Shown here: positions 47,309 through 58,782 of the stretch, piece after piece
Numbering within the stretch: the first letter of the stretch is position 1
Layout of the letters: each line of letters opens with the position of its first letter
NCBI GenBank assembly: GCA_032716605.1
Contig: CM064480.1
Location: forward strand, 47,338,932-47,402,931
DNA length: 64,000 nucleotides
Reading direction: 5' to 3'
Source: Paralithodes platypus
Taxonomy: Eukaryota; Arthropoda; Malacostraca; Decapoda; Lithodidae
The notes under the pieces: model-generated
Databases searched by the model: none
What the model was told of the DNA's origin: nothing
Seen by the model: only the letters and a program-made list of their open reading frames with translations
Program-made: the position numbers and the translations under genes

Positions 47309-47555
47309 AGAACATAAGAACATAAGAAAATGGGAGTCTGCAGAAAGCCGATTGGCCTAAGCAAGGCAGATACCTGTCCCACACAACCCCAATTACAAAG
47401 CCCAATTATAGGCTCAATACTCTAATACCCTGAGGATCATCTTACCAAAACGGTTAGAGATTAACGCAGGATTACGGGGGTCTGCAGAGCACTGATTGGC
47501 CCAACCCGGCTGATCCCCCTTCACACCCAACCCTTCTCGTCCATATGCTTATCCA
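47309..47555 (-). mobile_element. CR1-type LINE 3' fragment
   Basis: Begins AACATAAGAACATAAGAA, which on the minus strand is the terminal TTCTTATG octamer array of the CR1 at 48416-52560. Homology with 48416-48650 continues (GGGAGTCTGCA.AAAGCCGAT, AACCCCAATTACAA, CGTCCATATGC) and stops near 47555. Confidence 0.8.
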
Positions 47556-48415
47556 GTAGCCGTTTTCATATCAAGTGCATTTATATGCAGACCAACGTTT
47601 TTATCTGCAACTCTAGCACAATATTCCTTAAAACCTACATAAATTACCTATTATGCATACCCAAAAGTAGGCCAAGTTGGGTCAATTGCTATATTATTCA
47701 CACCCTATACAGTCATGTAACATACGATCAGCAAGATCCTTTCAGTCTTTCCTGTTGCCTTGTAGTTCAGGTAAGCTGCAATCATATCTTCACTCATCTC
47801 ACATTCACCAACTTCTATCTCTTCATCATCCACATCCATTTCTTTCTCACTATTAGGCCTACACCTCCACCCGTTTTCTTCCATTTACTGGACCCCTTCC
47901 CAATCATTCTGTAGTTCTCGGTTGCAGTCACCGCTTTAGCCAGCTGGCCTTCACAGGCGAGGTACTCCGCCCCCAGCCTCCACGAAAAACAACCAACAAA
48001 TGGGCCTCTTGTCAACACCCCTTCAAGTACTTATTCTTATATGTCCGGTGTATAGACTAACACTGTTATCTAATCCAGGGCACCGGAAATGAGGAGCCAA
48101 TTACCCAGACAATGACTCCACAGCAACCCCCATACACAGCCACCCCCAAAGGGTAAAGGGACCACCCCCAGCAAAGGCAACATCCCGACTCCAGCATCCC
48201 CCACACCTCCACCATCTTGAAGAGCCTGTTAGCCCCAGCCCAAAAAATTGTGCATTCACCTCCTCTTTACTCCCTAAAGTAAGCCCCCCTGTAAGGCTCC
48301 TCCTAGAAAGAAAAAACTCCCCTGCCACTTGACTGAACAGCCCAGAAATAACAAACCCATCAACCACCAGCCCAGGCAACACCGGGCAGCCCTGCTATAT
48401 AAACCCTGAGAGGAG
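47556..48415. other. Unassigned stretch between two CR1 ends
   Basis: GC-richer than the flanks and C-rich on the plus strand near 48110-48400. Minus frames at 48101-48382 and 48274-48510 overlap in different phases and have no recognisable domain. It may be an older retroelement piece. Confidence 0.4.
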
Positions 48416-48626
48416 AACATAAGAACATAAGAAAACGGGAGTCTGCAAAAAGCCGATCGGCCCATACAAGGCTGATCCCTGTCACACCCAACCCCAATTA
48501 CAAGGCCCAATTATAGGCCCAACTCACTAATACCTTGAGTACTGACCCCACCAAAACAGTCAGAGATTAACACAAGATAACGGGGGTCTGCTGAGCGCCG
48601 ATTGCCCCACACCTGGTAGATCCCCC
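48416..48626 (-). mobile_element. CR1 3' UTR with octamer tail
   Basis: On the minus strand, the UTR ends in TTCTTATGTTCTTATGTT (48416-48434 as complement), the 8-bp tail typical of CR1 elements. Confidence 0.8.
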
Positions 48627-51410
48627 TCACACCCAACCCATCTCGTCCATATGCCTATCTAATTTTATCTTAAAGCTCCCTATCGTTCTTGATCCCACTA
48701 TATCACTTGGTAGCCTATTCCACCCATCTACAACTCTGTTACCAAACCAATATTTGCCTATATCTTTTCTGAAACGAAATTTATCTAATTTATAACCATT
48801 TGTTCGAGTTCTTTCGCTATCACTGAGCTTCAGTACATTTTTCATGTCTCCTTTATTTATCCCACTGAACCACTTGGACACTTCTATCATATCCCCTCTA
48901 ACTCTGCGTCTTTCTAACGAATGTAGGCCTAATTTGTTCAACCTTTCTTCATATGGTAGATTTCTAATATTATGAATCATTTTTGCCATTCTTCGCTGTA
49001 CTCTCTCCAAGGAATCTATATCCATTCTGTAATAAGGACACCAAAATTGGACAGCATAATCCATATGAGGTCTCACTAATGACAAGTAAAGTTTCAAGAT
49101 AACATCGGCGGTTCTGTTACTCACACTCCTTGAGATGAACCCCAGAATCCTGTTTGCCTTGTTACGTACGCTCATACACTGTTTTCTAGGTTTCAAATCG
49201 TTGCTAACAAACACACCCAAATCTTTCTCGCAGTCTGAGTTTTCTAATTCAGCATTAGCTAGTTTACATTTTGCATTAGTATTCGTCTTCTCTATCTTTA
49301 ATACCTTGCATTTGTCAATGTTAAAATTCATCTGCCACTTTACTGACCATTCGTGTAAGGTATCTAGATCCCTTTGGAGGCACTCTATGTCGCTATCTGA
49401 ATCTATTGGTCTCCCTATTTTGGCATCGTCTGCGAATTTACTTATCCTACTAGTTATACCTAAATCAAGGTCATTTATGTATATGATAAATAACAGAGGA
49501 CCCAATACAGATCCCTGGGGGATACCACTCTTGACTGATCCCCACTCTGACTTAGTACCATTTATGCTGACTCTCTGCTTCCTACCAATTAGCCATTAGC
49601 CATCCATCCTAACAACGCCCCACCTATTCCATGCGCCTCAACCTTTCTCATCAATCTCTCATGAGGGACTCTGTCGAAAGCTTTACTGAAATCTAAATAT
49701 ATAATATCATATGATTTGTCATTATCTACTGCTTCATAACCTCTGAGAAAAAGCTAAGCAAATTAGTAAGGCAAGAACGTCCCTGAGTGAATCGATGCTG
49801 AGAAGAATTTATTAAGTTAAATGTTTCTAAGTGGTTTCTCATTTTCATAGCAATAATTGACTCTAGTAGCTTTCCTATGATTGAAGTGAGACTAATGGGA
49901 CGATAATTTGATGCTATGGATTTATCACCTCTTTTGAAGATCGGAACTACATTTGCAAGCTTCCAAGGTTCTGGAACTATACCTGTTCCTAATAACTTGT
50001 TAAAAAGAAATGTTGATGGGTAACTTAACTCATCTCTGCATTCTTTTAATACTCTAGCATATACCTCATCAGGACCAGGTGATTTCTGAGACTTCAGTCT
50101 GTCAATTTCCTTAAGCACATCATTTCTACTTATAGTAACCGTACTTAACCTATTTTCTACACTATCGCTATATACCTTACTGACTTCTGAAATCTGTGCC
50201 AAATGTTCATTAGTGAAAACGGATAGAAACTGACTATTTAATGTACTGCACATTTCTAAATCATTTTCTGTCATTTCTCCCATCGAAGTTTAAAGGGGGC
50301 CTATTACATTTCTAACTTTAGATTTATATAGTTGGTAAAAAGCTTTAGGGTTATTTTTTGAGTCGTTGGCTATCCTTATTTCATAATTTCTTTTTGCTGT
50401 CCTAATTTCCTTTTTGACCTGTCTTGATAGAGTCTGATAGTAAATAAGTAGGGGAGTTTCGCCTTTCTTATTTTTTCTATATATTCCTTTCCTTTTTCCT
50501 ATAAGATCTATTAGTTTATTATTCATCCATTTTGGTTGGTTCTGTATCGATCTAAATCTTCTTTTGGGGATATATTTATATTGCGCATTGTGAAGTGAAG
50601 AAATAAACTGTTCATATGTAGCTGTCAAGCTTAACTCTGGCTTATCCTGACTTAATTGTTTAACAATAGGGTCCACCCTTAAGGCTCTTCTTATCCCACC
50701 ATAATCGGCTTTTCTGAAATCTGGGATAAGTGACGATTTTCTTTAGCATTTCCTGTCCATTGTATATTAAAATAAATAGATTTGTGATCACTATTTCCTA
50801 GTTAGTCCCCTATCTCAACATTATTTATCATATGTTCATTATTACTGAGAACTAAATCAAGGATATTATTACCTCTAGTCGGCGAGTCAATGAATTGAAA
50901 TAAAAAACTATCTTGTACCGCCTCAATAAACTCCTCAGAATCTGAGTCGCCGATCTGATGCTGCCAATCTATCTTCGGAAAATTAAAATCCCCCATAATG
51001 CACACATTGCTAAACCTTGATGCTATTTTCACTTCCTGCCATAAAGATTTACCTTCATTTCTACTCATATTTGGTGGTCTATAAATTACTCCAATAACTA
51101 TGGTCTCGCTACCTTCGCTAACCTCTACCCAAACACTTTCGTTATCATTATTTAGCCTAATACCTGATTTAGTACAACATTTTAATGAACTCCTGACAAA
51201 CACTGCTATACCGCCGCCCCTCCTACTTGTTCGGTCATATTTAAACAAACTATATCCTGGTATATACAATTCTGCTAAAAAATGCTTGGATTCTGTATTA
51301 ATCCATGTTTCAGTAAGCGCTATTATGTCTATATTTTCATTGCTAACAAGTGCTCTAAGTTCGTCCATTTTATTACATAAACTCCTACAGTTTGTGTAAT
51401 ATAATCTCAA
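48627..51410 (-). pseudogene. CR1-type LINE ORF2 (endonuclease and reverse transcriptase)
   Basis: Endonuclease (51410-50740): MRLYYTNCRSLCNKMDELRA, DIIALTETWIN (catalytic E), RGGGIAVFVR, IGVIYRPP, CIMGDFNFPKIDW (GDFN), NILDLVLSN and, after an in-frame TAA at 50799-50801, LGNSDHKSIYF (SDH box). Linker and RT: NQPKWMNNKLIDLIGKRKGI, KSPGPDEVYARVLKECRDEL, NYRPISLTSIIGKLLESIIA, YLDFSKAFDRVPHERL (motif A, after a frameshift near 49745), [20 protein letters not shown] (motif B, after a frameshift near 49590), SKFADDAKIGRP (motif C), YAVQFWCPYYRMDIDSLERV and WNRLPSDIVGSRTIGSFKIK. Known lesions: stops at 50799 and about 50287, frameshifts near 50733, 49745 and 49590. Catalytic residues are present, so decay looks recent. 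Confidence 0.9.
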
Positions 51411-51640
51411 TGTATTTCTTTTCTGGTGTCTGATGGACCTTTTTCTTCTATTAGTATCTATTTGTCTGTTGTTATTATCTTGTACTAAGGTAGATATTGT
51501 ACCACTATGTATATGACTAACTTCTATTACTGCATTGTCACCTATTGTTTCACTGTTATTAATAACATCTAATTTCCTTTCCTGACTATTATTTCTATCA
51601 CCTAATTTATTTTGTTTTCTTTTGATGGGGCATTTCCAAT

Positions 51641-52534
51641 TTAAAACCCCACCTCAACTGCTCTATCAAATAACTTTCCTAGTATCCCTATCCCTTTCCT
51701 ACTTAAATGCACCCCGTCCCTTGCGTACAAGCTATCGTTACCGTAGTAGAGGCTCCAGTTGTCTATGAATGGTAATGACAACTCTTTGCACAGCTTTGCC
51801 AGCCAGCAATTAAAACCAATTGCTCTGGACAACCATTCACGTCTGACACCTCTTCTTGGCAAGATAGAGCAATCAATGGGAATCCCACCCTTAATCCTAA
51901 TCTTATCTAAGGCTATCCTATATAACTTACGCAGTTCAACACTGGTAAGCTTTCCCACGTCATTGCTATCTGCACTAAGTACGACTATGGGTTTATCTCC
52001 AAAGTCGTCAATGACGTCCTCCAATCTCTCACAAACTCTACCTATACCTGCCCCGGGGAGACAATCCAGCTTCCTAACTTTGGTGGAGAGATTGTCACCT
52101 AAATATCTAACCATAGAGTCTCCAACAACATTGATAAGCTTACACTTACCTTTATTTGTAGTTTCCTTACCTCCCTTACCCGTGTTTTCCTCGCCCCTGG
52201 AAACACTCCCAGCCTCGCTATCACTCCCAGCCTCGCTATCCTTCACTTGTTCTCCATCACACTCATCAGGTAAGGTGATGAACTTGTTGCTGGTCTTGAG
52301 TTGGTCCCTTTTTAGCTTGCAAGTCGTTGCACTTGTCGCAACCACTTTCCAGGGAGTTTCACGATCCCTAGGAAAACTAGCCTTACTCTTCTTCTCCACC
52401 ATGGCTAGTTTCAAGGCCAAGTTTTCATCTTTTAGACATTGAATCTCCTGCTCCACATTGTCCAGCCTTTCCTGCAAAGCAAGACAAAGCTGGAGAACAT
52501 GGGAGGAGGTAGCAATCTCATCAACACAAGCCAT
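51641..52534 (-). CDS. CR1-type LINE ORF1: coiled coil plus SGNH-esterase-like protein
   Basis: 297 codons, uninterrupted. Residues 12-48 form a heptad-like coiled coil (LALQERLDNVEQEIQCLKDE). Residues 50-132 are basic and polar, with a short DSEAGS tandem at about 99-110. Residues 133-295 resemble the esterase domain of CR1 ORF1 proteins: VVGDSMVRYL (nucleophile Ser in GDS, 138-140), LPGAGIGRV (160-167), VVLSADSNDVGK (Asn191 of the oxyanion block) and DGVHLSRKG (Asp273 and His276). The Gly usual before T/S-N-D in block III is Asp189 here. Starts at ATG 52534 and lies 230 bp upstream of ORF2 on the same strand, the order expected for CR1. Confidence 0.82.
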   Translation of the reverse strand: MACVDEIATSSHVLQLCLALQERLDNVEQEIQCLKDENLALKLAMVEKKSKASFPRDRETPWKVVATSATTCKLKRDQLKTSNKFITLPDECDGEQVKDSEAGSDSEAGSVSRGEENTGKGGKETTNKGKCKLINVVGDSMVRYLGDNLSTKVRKLDCLPGAGIGRVCERLEDVIDDFGDKPIVVLSADSNDVGKLTSVELRKLYRIALDKIRIKGGIPIDCSILPRRGVRREWLSRAIGFNCWLAKLCKELSLPFIDNWSLYYGNDSLYARDGVHLSRKGIGILGKLFDRAVEVGF

Positions 52535-53091
52535 GTTTCACTAAAAAAAAATTCACTAGCACCACACTAAGGGGTAAACAGGTTCACTAGCGGTCACTGT
52601 GGACGTCCGCACTGGTCAGAGGTCAGTGGGCAACAGAGCTAGGTAAGTGCAAATATCGCTTCTGATGAACGGCAACCCGCTCTCTGACTGAAGACTATTT
52701 TAACTCACCACTCAATATTACCTATAGACGAGCGGCAACCCGAAGTCTGTGATAAAATCAGTGACATTGATATATATATTCTTTTGGATCTTTATTAATC
52801 GTGGCAACCCACCGGTTAATATAGAGACCTTTTACTAATACATATATCTACCCCAAATAAGTGATTAAAAATTAATTGCTGGTATCACCTCTTCCACTTG
52901 AGTTTTATAACCATTTATATAGAGTACAACAAGAATTACATATCCATAACTGATTATTTCTGGCCACCCAGCATTTAATAAAGTTATTTTTATTAGTGTC
53001 TTATCTAAGCTAATATAAGTATTGAAAGACGAAGGCCTCCTTACCTTTCGATACTTTATTATTTTAGACACCTGACTTGTACTTAACTCAG

Positions 53092-53094
<3 letters not shown>
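52535..53094 (-). other. Probable CR1 5' UTR
   Basis: Sits between ORF1 and the next element. Contains three GGCAACCC words (52670, 52736, 52802) and no frame with homology. A 5' UTR of the same CR1 is the simplest reading, but its 5' boundary is not defined. Confidence 0.45.
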
Positions 53095-53138
<44 letters not shown>

Positions 53139-53163
53139 ACAATGAACGGAGGAAGGAAAAAAC
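53095..53163 (-). mobile_element. Extremely short jockey-like LINE tail
   Basis: A 38-nt poly-T run followed by AAAGAGACAATGAACGGAGG AAGG, the last ~30 nt of the LINE family at 33046-35806, in reverse. A heavily 5'-truncated insertion or remnant. Confidence 0.8.
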
Positions 53164-53532
53164 ATTAGGCTAATATGATGACAATATTCAAGCAGACACT
53201 GCGGCAATAATTATTAGCACGCTCTATGCGTCAGATTTTACCACTTTTCTGAAATCATCCCTCGGCGAGTGATTATTTGCCTCCTGCTGGCATTATATAT
53301 GAATATGATGATAACAATTATGTCCAGGGGGGGTGTTTGAACACCAAACACTGTCAAATTAATAGTAAACGCAGAGAGCGTGCAAACTGCTGCTGTAGTC
53401 TCCTTGAACTGTAGTTAAGATACCCGGTAGCTACCGAATAATCTAAAATCACTCTCCCTGATAGTGTACAAGGCTATGAAAATCAGGGAAAATATTATAG
53501 TGAAAGGGTAACTCGGACTTTCTATAACATAA

Positions 53533-54150
53533 AGTAATAAAGGTAAGGATGTAGTATTCGAGGAATTTCGAGCTTATCGCCTGCCTTGTTTACACTACTC
53601 GCACGCTCGCGATCACGTTTCCGTCTATATTGACTGCCGTGGGATACAACATTAGGTTGAGGGCCCCCCTCACTCCCCCATGACTTATTGTCATCATCAT
53701 ATATAGGCATTTTGCCAGCAGGGGGCAAATTACTTAAAAAAAGCAGTCAAAATAGTCTAAAACGTAACCGCAAGCGAACAGCCTATGTAAACATGATGAC
53801 CGTACACCAGGATACGACATCCTTCGTGAATCGTGAAGGATGTATCAGGGTGTACGGTCGTCATGTTGGTCGTCATGTTTACATAGGTAGTGCGCTCGTG
53901 GTTACATTCCCGTCTATTTTAACGGGTTATTTTTTCTGTTATTGGCCCTCTGCTGGCAATATAATATATGATGATGACAACATGTAATGGGGGTGGGGGG
54001 GGGTGAGGACCGCGTCAACCTATTATTGAATCCTGCGGCAGTCAAAATAGACTGGAACATGATTGCGAGCGTTCACTGCTTCCGCCGTTCCGCGTAGTGT
54101 AAACCAAGGCAGGCGCCATGTAGTATGTCCAAATACTACATCCTTCCCAT
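53533..54150. mobile_element. Nested palindromes P2/P3 in D2 copy A
   Basis: Outer arms: GGATGTAGTATTCGAGG..., CGCCTGCCTTGTTTACACTA, GACTGCCGTGGGATACAACA, TTGTCATCATCATATATAGG against, at the right, ATATGATGATGACAACATG, ...CCTATTATTGAATCCTGCGG, TAGTGTAAACCAAGGCAGGC and TACTACATCC. The inner part, 53736-53972, is itself an inverted repeat (GTAAACATGATGACCGTACA against TGTACGGTCGTCATGTT; CGACATCCTTCGTGAATCGT hairpin). In copy B (58930-59275) the inner part is missing. Confidence 0.75.
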
Positions 54151-54771
54151 AGGCCTAATAAATTCGCAACATTTTAAAATCCAGATAGCCTATCTGAGGT
54201 GAGCCAATTCTGACAAAATCTAACAAATGTTGGCTTGAACATTATGATGGGCTAGCCTAGAGGGACAGAGACTAGCCTAGGTTAGTTTATTCAGTGGGGA
54301 TGTAGCCTAAGACAAAAAAAAAATAGGCCTACAATCCTGTATGGGTCATGACATTCATAAGAAAAATAGATTAGCCTGGGCTAGGCTAGCTTACATGATG
54401 ATGTAGCCTACTGTAGGCTATAGGCTAAGCCTAGGCCTAGCCGCCTAGCCGCCTAGCCTAACCCAATATATGGTACTGGTAAGGTAGGCTAAATTAGTAT
54501 ATAAGATGATTGACCACTATTACTGTTAGCCCACAAATTTATATTAATATTACAGTATATGCCTAGCTATTTCTAGTTATGTAAAGTATGGTATTACTGG
54601 GAATAAATGATAGCGTATCTCTGGCAAGCCTCAAAACCTGGTAATGTTGACACTTATTGCATTAACACGTGCCAAAATATAGTTACACCGTGCACACAAT
54701 TGATGCTTTGAAAGGGCTACATCAGTAAACCAATGAAAATCAATAATAATCAAAATATGTATAAGATGAGG

Positions 54772-55175
54772 AATAGTCTATCAGCTGGCAGCCCGAAATT
54801 GCCAGAATCGTCCGCACGCGAATTCACGCCGAGATCAGTGGAGTCTTCTAAAACTTTTAATAATATTACTTTATTTTCAATATCATTTTCAATATCTTGC
54901 ATTATATCATGTTAATAAAATTACATAGTGGTAAAATCCAATATTTAGTCACACTGACTCCAATTATATAAGAATGTTATGAACAAAATGACGAAGGGAA
55001 AATTGAAGACCTGCATGCCTAGTGAGAGTCCTTCAAATTCCAATATTTTCCCCTGTTTAAGGGAAGGATTTTCCCTTCCCAAGGGGTCCTGAAGGGAAGG
55101 ATTTTTTTAAGAATACGAAATCGAAAGAAAATTCCTTCCTTTCATTTTCGAAGGGAAGGAATTGTTTCGAATCTT
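54772..55175. other. Spacer between the two D2 copies
   Basis: No gene. The right half (55030-55170) is rich in AAGGGAAGGA/CCTTCCC words and contains TTTTTTTAAGAATACGA, the inverse of the D2 start, so it is probably the right end of the D2 element. Confidence 0.5.
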
Positions 55176-56334
55176 AGAGTCGTATTCTTAAAAACCCATA
55201 CCTTCCCTTAACTTTCCCTTCCCCTCCAAGGAATTTTCTTTCCCTTCGGTATTCTTAAAGAATTCCTTGGAAGGACATTTTTTCGGAGGTGTTGGTAGCT
55301 CTGTTCCACAGGCGAAGCTAGGCGCGCACCAGTTGGTATGCCTGAAGTAGTAAACAAACCGTGTCAAACAAACGTTTCAAGGGTTGATTTGCATTATTGT
55401 TGCCCAAAACATGATTTAGACCACAAATATTGTCTTCAAAGCATATCATGTTGACTTGCACAAACACAAGAATGAATTGTCAAAATGATAATTATTAATA
55501 AATACAGGTTCCTAGCTCTAAATCGCGCATGTACACCAACAAGCCATAATCTGTTGTAGTATTTAGACCTAGCCTAGCCTATAGGCTATTATCCAAGAAT
55601 ATAATTACATATAAACTGATATGATAAGAAACAGGGATGGATATAAATTAGATTAGCCGAATGTAATGCGAATTAGTGTACCGTATATCAAGCATGAGAA
55701 CTTTTCAATTACAAGGTCAAGTCTTCCATTTCTGACCAAAACTAAACAACTAGGCTATAGGAATCGTACAATAACCCACTATTGAGAAGTATTTACCTTC
55801 AAAGTTCAATACACATTATAGCCTGACATATTCTGGTGTGCTGAGTTCAAATACTAACTTGAACTTCTGTAGGCCTAGCCTATATATTATATAGGCCTAG
55901 GCTTGATTTGTTTTCTATTCAGCGAACAAAAAATTAAAGCTAGGCTATATTTGATCTGGCCCAATTTGGTAAAAATTCCAATTCATGGCCCATAGTAAAT
56001 TTGCTATGCTATTGAAACTAGTTTTTTTCAATGTTTATATTTAGGCTACCGATATTTATTGATTAATTATCTAATTTGACCGTTTTTTATTTTTATACAT
56101 TATTTTGGGGCAAGAATGTAGTTACCGGGTGTACCGGCAGTACCGCCCACCTTGTTTACACTATGCGGATGCCTTTGGATATAAAAATACATTAGCCTAA
56201 CCAAACAACCTAACCTAACCTAACCTAGTATATATTCATGCAGTAATGACAGGGGGCAAATAGCAGAAAATATAGCGTCGAAATGGATGGGAATGTAAGT
56301 GCGAGCGCACAACATGACATCCTTCCCTATTTTG

Positions 56335-56724
56335 GTAAGGGTTTATGTTAGTGGGCGAACCGCCTGCTTTGTTTCCATATTCGCACACTCGCAGTTACAT
56401 TCACGTTTAATTTGACTGCTGTTATTTGCCCCTGGTAATATACTGTATATGATGATGACAATGTCATGGGGGGATGAGGGGACATAGCACTCCTCAAACC
56501 ATTATTGTATCCCACAGCCAGGGGTTGGGTAAATTGTTTTGCCGTGGGATACAATAATGGTTTGAGGGGGGCTCACCCCCCATCATCCCCATGACTTGTT
56601 GTCATTATCATACATATTTCCAGCAGGGGCAAATAACAGCAATGAAATTAGACGCGAATGTAACTGCGAGCGAGCGTGCGACTGTAAACAATGTGGACAG
56701 TACGCCCACTAACACAACCCTGAC
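56335..56724. mobile_element. Long palindrome / foldback element P1 in D2 copy B
   Basis: Same arms as 45581-45962 with minor indels (GGTAAGGGTTTATGTTAGTG left, CACTAACACAACCCTGACC right). Confidence 0.78.
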
Positions 56725-58342
56725 CATTATTTGTTATTTGCCCTTCTGCAAACAATATATACTGTATATTGATGACAATAATTCCTGGGAAGGTGAGGCC
56801 CCCCTTAACCTAAGAAGCGGACATAATAGAAGTGAACTTAACGGTCATGGCCCAGAGTGTGCAAATCGACACAGAAGGTTGCTTGGATAATACTGAACGG
56901 TCTGAACCTTTAAATAAGATTCTTCCAATTTATAAATTTATTTTTGTTCTTGGGTAATCTGAATGAAAGATGAATCACCAATATTTATGATTTAGGCATC
57001 AATGAGTAGGTTATTCATCATATTAGCTATCCATTAGTATAGTTTTGAAGATTGGGTGATATTCTTAAGTTCTTTACTCTCCCCTCAAAGGCTAGGCTAT
57101 CATATAGTTTGGCAAAGGCTAGGTTATCATGTAGTTAGGCAAATATCTTTGTAAGGCCTCGCCCAATTTCTTACCGATTACTCACATACAGCAGTGGCTT
57201 GCACTATTTGTTTCACTAACTGGCCTTCCTTGTGCAGCCCAATATAATGTGCAATTAGATCCGGTGTCACGTTCTTTCGCTGACCCGTACACACTAAAAA
57301 CTGACGGGGACTTGTCCACCACTGCCATACTGATCATAATAATGACTGATACCGATCCACCCACCACAGCTGCTGGAAGCACTGATGTTCCAACACTGTA
57401 TGTTGTACTGCATGTAATAATACAGTACCATAATTATTCCTAACCTTCAAGACTAGAGAATACTAAGGATGTAAAGTAAATTCAGACAGAAAATCCACAA
57501 ATTTTATTTGAAACAGTGTGCGAGGGACTCTGGTGACTAGTGGGGTTTTCCTTACAAACATTGAGTAGGCTATATTTGACTATTATTGCTTAGCTGATTC
57601 AGTCCTTTCAATGCATTAATATTGTGTACAGTGTGACTACATTTTGACATATGTTAATGTAATAAGTTTGAAAATTCAGGTTTTGAGGCTTGCCAGGGAT
57701 CAAGAACAATCCCAAGTTTTCAACAAAATCTCATACCATACTGTATACAGCCCAAAATAAGTAGTCACATTTTTTCATTAGCAATTTTGGGCCCTAATCT
57801 TATAAATTTTCTTTTAGCCTACCAGACTTTTAGCTACTACCAATGTTAGTAAGTTAGCCTATACACTCGGCATAATCAAACGCTGTATATTAGCATAGCC
57901 TAGGCCTATCTTAGGTTCTCAGGTTAAGTTATATTGTTTGGATATTTAAAGAAAGTAGAGGGATTAGGCTAGGATATACTGTAATGAAAAATTAGGGTAG
58001 CCTATAATTGTACTCACAACCAATAGTATTGAATAGGCTAGTGTTTACAAATATATTTTTCAAGGGATTTTGTTTTGATTAGGCAAATATGATGACAATA
58101 TTCAAGCAGACACTGCGGCAATATTAGCACGCTCAATGCGTCAGATTTTGCCACTTTTTTCTGAAATCATCCCTCGGCGAGTGGTTATTTGCCTCCTGTT
58201 GGCATTATACATGAATATGATGATGACAATTATATCCAGGGGGGGGGGGGATTTGAACACCAAACACTGTCAAATTAAAAATAAACGCAGAGAGCGTGCA
58301 AACTGCTGCTGTAGTCTCCTTGATTGAACTGTAGTTAATTAA

Positions 58343-58782
58343 CACCTTACGAGCGGCCTATGCGGTTTATTTATGTTTACGTGATCATTTTCATGCCTAA
58401 ATAAGACCCAGAACGTAAAACAAGTACCTATCCCTGAAAGGGCATAAACAGAGCTTTCGAATGACACCATAACGATCCTTGTATGATGGATAGTTTTCTT
58501 GCAATAACCGTGCAACGCGAGTGCAAAAAGCAGGTAATTCGGTACTTTCGGTACATAATTGAGTATGTAGCGAGTGAGAGAGGGAGGAGGGAGCTGAGAT
58601 TTGTGTCAGTAGGTTCGCCGCGGTGGTCTGGAGCAGTCATACGCTCGCTAGTCTCCTGCCACCACTTGTCTCTCTCTCTCAGCCACATTACGTGCTGAAA
58701 TTGCCACTCGACCTATGTCGAGCGCCGCCACATAGTCCAGCTTTTTTTAACTCGACTTATGTTGTTCGCCGCTAATTAAGGG
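58343..58782 (+). mobile_element. TTAA-type MITE, family T1 copy 4, in D2 copy B
   Basis: TTAA flanks at 58335-58338 (followed by a second TTAA) and 58783-58786. The orthologous place in D2 copy A reads GTAGTTAAGATACCC (53411-53425) with a single TTAA: an exact empty site. The subterminal pair is ACTCGACCTATGTCGAG at about 58706 and ACTCGACTTATGT at about 58750, 44 bp apart. It lacks about 45 bp found in copy 3 after TTTATTTATG. Confidence 0.92.

Larger units (their letters stand above)
44424..54771. repeat. Duplicated unit D2, copy A (split by retroelements)
   Basis: 44424-47308 plus about 53165-54771 match 55176-58082 plus 58083-59902 at roughly 97% by eye. The unit starts AGAGTCGTATTCTTAAAAAC and its right-hand margin (55000-55170) ends with GGAAGGATTTTTTTAAGAAT ACGA, an inverted relative of the start. 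It contains several long palindromes, repeated TAGGCCTA-type words and a CCTAA run, but no gene. Confidence 0.8.

Noticed and set aside
48101..48510. Overlapping minus-strand frames as a novel gene
   Set aside because: Gly/Ser/Trp-rich shadows of a C-rich stretch in two different phases; no recognisable domain.
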